Source: CANHVK01 sp046304235 | Lineage (GTDB): Bacteria > Bacteroidota > Bacteroidia > Flavobacteriales_D > Crocinitomicaceae | NCBI GenBank assembly: GCA_046304235.1 | Contig: JBKCEW010000064.1 | Span: 1-13,091 of the forward strand | Length of the DNA stretch: 13,091 bases | Direction of reading: 5' to 3' | Shown here: positions 10,201 through 13,091 of the stretch, piece by piece | Position numbering within the stretch: position 1 is the first letter of the stretch | How the letters are laid out: the number at the start of each line of letters is the position of its first letter | The notes under the pieces: generated by a model | What the model saw: only the letters and a program-made list of their open reading frames with translations | Told to the model about the DNA's origin: nothing | The model's database searches: none | Made by a program: the position numbers and the translations under genes

Positions 10201-13091
10201 ACTACAGGAACATACGTTCAAGCAGATATCTCAAAGTACCAATTGTGGTATCATTCATCCAATGATATTACTGGCGCATCTCAGTTAGGTACAGATTTAA
10301 GTTCTTCGGGTGGTCAAGGAGCTAGAACATTTACATCGTTTACTTCTCCTACCTTGAGTAACAGTGCAACCTATTATTTCTGGATTACAGTCGATGTAGC
10401 TTCTGGAGCAACCAATAATGCAACCATTGCAGTGAATGCAATTTCTACTTCTAATCTTACTTCTACAAGTACCAAGGTAGGTAGCGATACAGATGCTGGT
10501 GGAACACAAACCTTGAAATCAAGTCCATCCATTTCATCGCATCCAAGCGCTGCTACTATCTGTTATGGAGGTACTTATTCACCAAGTGTTACAGCTTCAG
10601 GCGGTGTGACTTTAAGTTACCAATGGCAATTTTCAACCGATGGATCAACAGGATGGTCTAATGTGGTAGACAATACACCAACGAATGCTACATTTACGAA
10701 CAATACGACCGCTACATTAACCCAAACAGGAAATATAGCGCAAGGATCGGCATATTATTACCGCTGTGTAGTTAGTTCAACTGGAAACGGTTGTAGTAGT
10801 GTTAACAGTAATGCAGCACAATTAACAATCAATGCAGATCCAACTATCGGAACACAACCTTCTGCAATTGCAGAGTGTCTAGGAGGTACTGATGCAATGA
10901 GTGTATCCGCATCTGGAGGTACACCTTCGTTAACTTATCAATGGTATTCAAATACAACAAGTAGCAACACAGGAGGAAGTTCCATTGGTTCAGCTACTTC
11001 ATCAAGTTATACTGTACCATCTTCTTCTGCTGGTACAACCTATTATTATGTTGAGGTGAATGCATCAGGTTCTGGCTGTTCAACGGCAACAAGTAATGCC
11101 GTAGCAGCTGTTATTACAGCTGCACCAAATGCAGGAACACTAAGCGGAACAGACGCAATTTGTTCCAATGGTTCAACTACGTTTACCAGCAATGGAGACA
11201 ATGGTGGATCATTCACTTCTGCTACTACAGCCGCTGCCACCGTGAATGTTAGTACAGGAGCTATCACACCAGTTGCTGCAGGTTCTTCGATAATCACTTA
11301 TACCGTAACAGGAACTGGAGGATGTTCGAACGCAACCGCTACTAGAACGGTAACAGTTACTACTGCACCAAATGCAGGGACACTAAGCGGAACAGAGGCT
11401 ATTTGTTCGAATGGTTCAACTACATTTACCAGCAATGGAGACAGTGGTGGAGCATTTACTTCTGCTACTACAGCCGCTGCAACCGTGAATGTTAGTACAG
11501 GAGCAATCACACCAGTTGCCGCAGGTTCTTCTATAATCACTTATACCGTAACCGGAACTGGAGGTTGTTCGAACGCAACAGCCACAAGAACGGTAACGGT
11601 TACGACAGCACCAAATGCTGGAACACTAAGCGGAACAGACGCTATTTGTTCGAATGGTTCAACTACGTTTACAAGTAATGGAGACAGTGGTGGAGCATTT
11701 ACTTCTGCAACAACAGCCGCTGCAACTGTGAATGTTAGTACAGGAGCAATCACACCAGTAGCTGCAGGTTCTTCTATAATCACTTATACCGTAACCGGAA
11801 CTGGAGGTTGTTCGAATGCTACAGCAACTAGAACGGTAACAGTTACTACTGCACCAAATGCAGGTACTTTAAGTGGTACTCAAGGAATTTGTTCTAACGG
11901 AACTACAACATTTTCATCAGATGGTGGTTCGGGGGCATGGACATCAGGATCTACTGGAGTTGCAACAATCAACAGTTCAACAGGAGTAATTACACCTGTT
12001 GCTGCAGGTTCTTCGATAATTACTTATACCGTAACAGGAACTGGAGGTTGTTCGAATGCTACAGCAACTAGAACAGTTACCGTAACCACAGCACCAAACG
12101 CTGGAACACTAAGTGGAACAGAGGCTATTTGTTCGAATGGTTCAACTACTTTTACCAGCAATGGAGACAGTGGTGGAGCATTTACTTCTGCTACTACGGC
12201 CGCTGCAACTGTTAATGTTAGTACAGGAGCAATCACACCAGTTGCCGCAGGATCTTCTATAATCACTTATACCGTAACAGGAACTGGAGGTTGTTCGAAT
12301 GCAACAGCCACAAGAACGGTAACGGTAACCGCTTTACCAACAGCGAGTATATCCTATGCAGGTACACCATTCACTACCTCTCAAGGGGCTGGTCAAGCGG
12401 TTTCATTAACAGGAACAAGTGGTGGTACATATTCATCTACAGCTGGTTTAACAATTGACGGATCGACAGGTTCATTGACCCCAAGTTCAAGTACAATTGG
12501 AACTTATACAGTTACCTATACCATAGCAGCTTCAGGAGGTTGTGCTCAGGTTACTGCAACAACAAATATTGATATCAACTCAGGCGTTACTACTTTTTAC
12601 TTTAAAGGTTCAGGTTTAATGAATAACAAAACCAGTTGGACGGCCAATTCGGATGGTTCAACAGGTACAGAACCAACAGCGATGAGCACAGACGGATGTA
12701 CTTTTAACATTTTCCATTTAGGGTCAAATGCTACTCCAAGTTTGAACGGTGCATGGACTTTAGGTACAGGAAGTAAAATTGTAGTAGGTAATGGTACGAA
12801 TGCAGTGAATTTCACGATGCCATATACCATTACGGGAGGTCAAATTGATGTTTCGAATAATGCAACGTTAACCATCACTACAACAACGAATCCAACATTG
12901 GGTACTTTAAACAGTGGTTCAACAATTGTTTATGCAGGTTCTTCTGCACAAACCTTACCAACAAGTGCAAGTATTCCTAATCTGACAATCAATAATTCAA
13001 GTGGGGTAAACGTTTCTGGTAACTCAACGGTGTCTGGCACTTTAACATTAACAGATGGAAAATTAAATGTACCAGCGAATACGACTTTAAC
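1186..13091 (+). CDS. Main body of the giant modular beta-repeat adhesin-like protein (3' partial)
   Basis: Frame 1 has no stop from 1057 to the right edge; from 1186 this gives 3,968 codons plus two bases. It is the continuation of the protein begun at the left edge after a one-base frame change, so it has no genuine start of its own (the first in-frame ATG after the stop at 1054 is at 1072, inside out-of-frame glycine codons). The product is very rich in Ser, Thr, Gly, Asn and Ala. It is built only of extracellular beta modules: Ig/PKD-like domains, two large beta-helices, PATR repeats, a second glycine-rich domain and five tandem Ig-like repeats. I see no transmembrane helix and no enzyme signature. 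Such proteins in Bacteroidota are usually secreted by T9SS and serve in adhesion, gliding or matrix building. That role is inference; the C-terminal sorting domain that would show it lies beyond the window. Confidence 0.88.
1258..1581 (+). other. Bacteroidota-type Ig-like domain
   Basis: About 108 residues contain the run Ser-Phe-Thr-Val-Ser-Gly-Ala-Asn-Leu-Thr, then Thr-Pro-Pro-Thr-Gly-Tyr-Glu-Ile-Ser, and an Ile-Tyr-Val-Arg-Thr strand. I recognise this as a recurring beta-sandwich unit of secreted Bacteroidota proteins, often placed before other modules. It acts as a structural spacer; no binding function is visible. Confidence 0.65.
1582..2121 (+). repeat. Two tandem 90-residue Ig-like repeats (2 x 270 bp)
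   Basis: Unit 1 spans 1582-1851 and unit 2 spans 1852-2121, exactly 270 bp each. Both start Ser-Pro-Thr-Ser-Val-Gly-Gly-Ser-Ile, share Gly-His-Thr-Gly-(Thr/Ser)-Ile-Thr-Lys-Trp-Gln, and end with a Tyr-Tyr-Arg-Ala-Val-Ile-Thr-Ser-Gly strand and Ala-Thr-Val-Thr-Val. Each carries one early and one late Cys (Thr-Val-Cys and (Ser/Ala)-Cys-Ala-Ala), well placed for an intradomain disulfide. Many third-position differences show the duplication is not very recent. Confidence 0.85.
2122..2400 (+). other. PKD-like/Ig-like domain
   Basis: About 93 residues, with Ala-Ala-Gly-Ser-Asp-Ile near the start, a Gly-Thr-Gly-Val-Trp-Ser-Ile strand, and Gly-Thr-Tyr-Val-Leu-Arg-Trp-Thr-Ile-Ser-Asn before a Cys-Gly. 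This is the usual pattern of PKD-like domains in Bacteroidota repeat proteins. It links the Ig pair to the first beta-helix module. Confidence 0.6.
2401..5046 (+). other. Right-handed parallel beta-helix module A
   Basis: About 882 residues. It opens with a lead-in containing Gly-Thr-Leu-Lys-Val-Gly and Leu-Thr-Asp-Ala-Ile, followed by Thr-Tyr-Ile-Thr-Phe-Asp-Gly, the standard entry into this beta-helix type. It then repeats short coils marked by Tyr-Gly-Ile-(Tyr/Asn) and Ser-Asn-Thr-Ile; the Tyr-Gly-Ile-Tyr at 3754 and the one at 3844 are 30 residues apart, and the next, Cys-Gly-Ile-Tyr at 3949, follows after 35. Late coils contain Leu-Leu-His-Asn-Thr-Ile and Lys-Asn-Asn-Ile-Phe-Ile-Asn-Asn. 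The module closes with Asp-Asp-Ile-Lys...Arg-Gly-Cys-Phe-Glu. The fold resembles pectate-lyase-type helices, but I see no catalytic residues, so an elongated binding or structural role is more likely. Confidence 0.75.
5062..7650 (+). other. Right-handed parallel beta-helix module B, paralogue of module A
   Basis: About 863 residues, collinear with module A at an offset near 2.6 kb. The lead-in is Tyr-Tyr-Val-Gly-Thr-Gly-Gly-Thr-Trp, followed by Asp-Tyr-Val-Thr-Ile-Asp-Gly. Shared landmarks include Trp-Thr-Ile-(Ser/Thr)-Gly-Asn-Ser (A at 3124, B at 5749) and Gly-Asn-Val-Asn-Ile-Gly-Thr-Thr (A at 3433, B at 6064). It closes with Asp-Asp-Ile-Arg...Lys-Gly-Cys-Tyr-Glu. Coils are again marked by Tyr-Gly-Ile and Ser-Asn-Thr-Ile. 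No catalytic residues are recognised. The two modules are diverged at DNA level, so the duplication is old. Confidence 0.75.
7660..8112 (+). other. Beta-solenoid lead-in module, first copy
   Basis: It opens with Ile-Tyr-Tyr-Ser-Arg, then Leu-Thr-Asn-Trp-Thr and Asp-Gly-Thr-Gly-Ser-Thr-Pro, then Val-Gln-Thr-Gly-His-Lys-Tyr. After that come short Leu/Val/Ile strands with Ser/Thr turns, including Gly-Asn-Leu-Thr-Leu-Thr-Gly-Asn-Ile. The opening (aromatic strand, Asn-x-x-Ser/Thr-Trp, Asp-Gly-x-Gly-x-x-Pro) matches the segment at 12586, so both are copies of one module type. In Bacteroidota proteins such modules commonly precede T9SS sorting domains or PATR arrays. Structural role. Confidence 0.55.
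8113..8475 (+). other. PATR (autotransporter-associated beta-strand repeat) 1 and following strands
   Basis: The repeat core at 8128-8280 reads Lys-Ser-Gly-Ser-Gly-Ile-Leu-Thr-Leu-Ser-Gly-Thr-Asn, then Gly-Gly-Thr-Thr-Val-Ser-Ala-Gly-Thr-Leu, then Gly-Thr-Leu-Thr-Ile-Asn-Gly-Gly-Ser-Leu. This is the consensus of the PATR family, first defined in type V autotransporter passengers. It continues with strands up to Leu-Thr-Leu-Asn-Gly-Val-Ile-Ala-Asn-Ser-Gly at 8431-8457, which is the usual lead-in to a next PATR unit. That next unit is displaced by the glycine-rich domain. Confidence 0.75.
8476..9198 (+). other. Glycine-rich domain 2, inserted in the PATR region
   Basis: It starts Gly-Thr-Trp-Thr-Cys-Pro-Ala-Gly-Val-Thr, then Ala-Thr-Val-His-Cys-Trp and six Gly, followed by Gly-rich loops with Ser, Asn, Ala and Asp. 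It closes with Gly-Gln-Leu-Ile-Ile-Thr-Tyr-Thr. This is the full glycine-rich domain pattern (PAGVT lead-in, aromatic plus poly-Gly, final hydrophobic strand) known from phage tail fibres and surface proteins. It is intact here, unlike copy 1. It sits between a PATR lead-in strand and a PATR core, as if inserted into the solenoid. Confidence 0.75.
8542..8559 (+). repeat. (GGT)6 microsatellite inside a poly-Gly tract
   Basis: Six perfect GGT codons follow the Trp codon of glycine-rich domain 2. Slippage by whole units would only change the Gly count and keep the frame. Confidence 0.9.
9202..10062 (+). other. PATR repeats 2 and 3 with terminal capping segment
   Basis: Repeat 2 (9205-9360) has Ile-Thr-Lys-Ser-Gly-Ala-Gly-Thr-Leu-Thr-Leu and Asn-Ala-Gly-Thr-Leu. 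Repeat 3 (9541-9696) has Leu-Thr-Lys-Leu-Gly-Ala-Gly-Thr-Met-Thr-Leu-Ser-Gly, Asn-Thr-Tyr-Thr-Gly-Ala and Thr-Ala-Gly-Thr-Leu. The segment 9730-10062 reads Ile-Gly-Thr-Leu-Thr-Leu-Ser, Leu-Thr-Ile-Thr-Gly-Phe, and finally Gly-Thr-Tyr-Gly-Ala-Met-Gln...Gly-Glu-Ile-Val. This is the order of strands that usually ends PATR solenoids. A Cys pair in Asn-Asp-Cys-Ser-Asn-Cys near 9925-9936 may be a local disulfide. Structural extracellular role; a beta-barrel translocator as in autotransporters is not seen in the window. Confidence 0.7.
10063..10512 (+). other. Beta-sandwich domain resembling the BNR-repeat neuraminidase N-terminal (BNR_assoc_N) family
   Basis: About 150 residues with Ile-Gln-Ser-Phe-Ser-Leu-Ala-Val-Thr, then Leu-Thr-Asn-Val-Gly-Phe-Thr-Thr-Thr-Gly, Ala-Asp-Ile-Ser-Lys-Tyr-Gln-Leu-Trp-Tyr, and Ala-Thr-Tyr-Tyr-Phe-Trp-Ile-Thr-Val-Asp-Val. 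This order of strands is what I know from the family named after its place next to sialidase BNR repeats, although in Bacteroidota it also occurs in non-enzymatic repeat proteins. No sialidase Asp-box repeat follows here, so no enzymatic role is suggested. Confidence 0.5.
10513..11121 (+). other. Two consecutive Ig-like domains
   Basis: The first, to about 10836, has Thr-Leu-Ser-Tyr-Gln-Trp-Gln-Phe-Ser-Thr and Ala-Tyr-Tyr-Tyr-Arg-Cys-Val-Val. The second has Leu-Thr-Tyr-Gln-Trp-Tyr-Ser-Asn and Thr-Tyr-Tyr-Tyr-Val-Glu-Val. The Tyr-Gln-Trp core strand and the late Tyr-Tyr-Tyr strand are the hallmark of Ig-like domains in Bacteroidota adhesins. Each has an early Cys (Ile-Cys-Tyr; Glu-Cys-Leu) and a late Cys (Gly-Cys-Ser), consistent with disulfides. 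They lead directly into the five-unit array. Confidence 0.7.
11122..12330 (+). repeat. Five tandem Big_2-like Ig repeats of 80-81 residues
   Basis: Units start at 11122, 11365, 11608, 11851 and 12091; the first three steps are 243 bp and the fourth is 240 bp. The last unit ends at 12330 and lacks one Thr codon at its end. Each unit begins Ala-Pro-Asn-Ala-Gly-Thr-Leu-Ser-Gly-Thr, has Ile-Cys-Ser-Asn-Gly, then Ile-Thr-Pro-Val-Ala-Ala-Gly-Ser-Ser, Ile-Ile-Thr-Tyr-Thr-Val-Thr-Gly-Thr and Gly-Gly-Cys-Ser-Asn-Ala-Thr. The two Cys per unit could form one disulfide. Units 1, 2, 3 and 5 are nearly identical in protein and close in DNA; unit 4 differs strongly in its first half. Likely a rod or stalk whose unit number could change by recombination. 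Confidence 0.93.
12331..12585 (+). other. PKD-like domain
   Basis: It begins Leu-Pro-Thr-Ala-Ser-Ile-Ser-Tyr-Ala-Gly-Thr-Pro-Phe, contains Gly-Gly-Thr-Tyr-Ser-Ser-Thr-Ala-Gly-Leu, then Ser-Thr-Gly-Ser-Leu-Thr-Pro and Gly-Thr-Tyr-Thr-Val-Thr-Tyr-Thr-Ile-Ala. A single Cys lies in Gly-Gly-Cys-Ala-Gln. This pattern is common in PKD-like domains that end Ig arrays in Bacteroidota surface proteins. Here it caps the five-unit array. Confidence 0.65.
12586..13091 (+). other. Beta-solenoid lead-in module, second copy (cut by the window edge)
   Basis: It opens with Thr-Thr-Phe-Tyr-Phe-Lys-Gly-Ser-Gly, then Lys-Thr-Ser-Trp-Thr and Asp-Gly-Ser-Thr-Gly-Thr-Glu-Pro. Ladder-like strands follow: Gly-Ser-Lys-Ile-Val-Val-Gly-Asn-Gly, Ala-Thr-Leu-Thr-Ile-Thr, Tyr-Ala-Gly-Ser-Ser-Ala-Gln-Thr-Leu, Leu-Thr-Ile-Asn-Asn, and Gly-Thr-Leu-Thr-Leu-Thr-Asp-Gly-Lys-Leu. 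This is a widespread Bacteroidota module that often stands a few hundred residues before the T9SS C-terminal domain, so the end of the gene may be near. It shares its opening pattern with the copy at 7660. Confidence 0.65.

Noticed and set aside
11046..12266. Four near-identical antisense open frames of about 80 codons each on the minus strand
   Set aside because: They are reverse-strand shadows of the five tandem Ig repeats; their spacing equals the repeat period and their predicted proteins are Val/Pro/Ala-rich mirror translations with no domain signs.
11122..12330. CRISPR-like array
   Set aside because: Regular spacing comes from 80-81-codon protein repeats with no short direct repeat and spacer pattern, and the frame is preserved throughout.

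Overview
The whole window is the inside of one giant, plus-strand, low-GC gene for a secreted modular repeat protein of the kind found in Bacteroidota. Evidence for the group is an N-terminal signal peptide ending in Gly-Gln; long stacks of Ser/Thr/Asn/Gly-rich beta domains; Bacteroidota-style Ig/PKD-like repeats; and beta-helix modules with repeated Tyr-Gly-Ile and Ser-Asn-Thr-Ile motifs, closing on an Asp-Asp-Ile-(Lys/Arg)...Gly-Cys-(Phe/Tyr)-Glu signature. No other gene, RNA gene, promoter or terminator is supported on either strand. The start codon lies across the left edge (the window opens with the TG of a probable ATG), and the gene runs off the right edge still open, so its C-terminus, where a type IX secretion (T9SS) sorting domain would be expected, is not visible.

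The gene is read in two frames. Frame 3 runs from the edge to a TGA at 1191-1193. Frame 1 is open from 1057 to the end and continues the same protein from about 1186. The break falls inside a glycine-rich domain, whose last strands lie in frame 1, so a single-base indel (true mutation or base-call error) near 1171-1187 splits what should be one polypeptide of more than 4,360 residues.

Layout: signal peptide (to 56); beta-sandwich-like N-terminal domain (57-590); glycine-rich domain 1 (594-1257, broken); Ig-like domain (1258-1581); two tandem 90-residue Ig-like repeats (1582-2121); PKD-like domain (2122-2400); two paralogous beta-helix modules of about 870 residues each (2401-5046 and 5062-7650); a beta-solenoid module (7660-8112); an autotransporter-associated beta-strand repeat (PATR) region with three repeats and a capping segment (8113-10062), interrupted by a second glycine-rich domain (8476-9198); a domain resembling the BNR-repeat-associated N-terminal family (10063-10512); two Ig-like domains (10513-11121); five tandem Big_2-like repeats of 80-81 residues (11122-12330); a PKD-like domain (12331-12585); and a second copy of the 7660-type solenoid module (12586 to the edge).

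The modules most plausibly form a very long surface-displayed or released adhesin or matrix fibre. No catalytic motif was recognised. Family names come from reading motifs by eye, not from a profile search.
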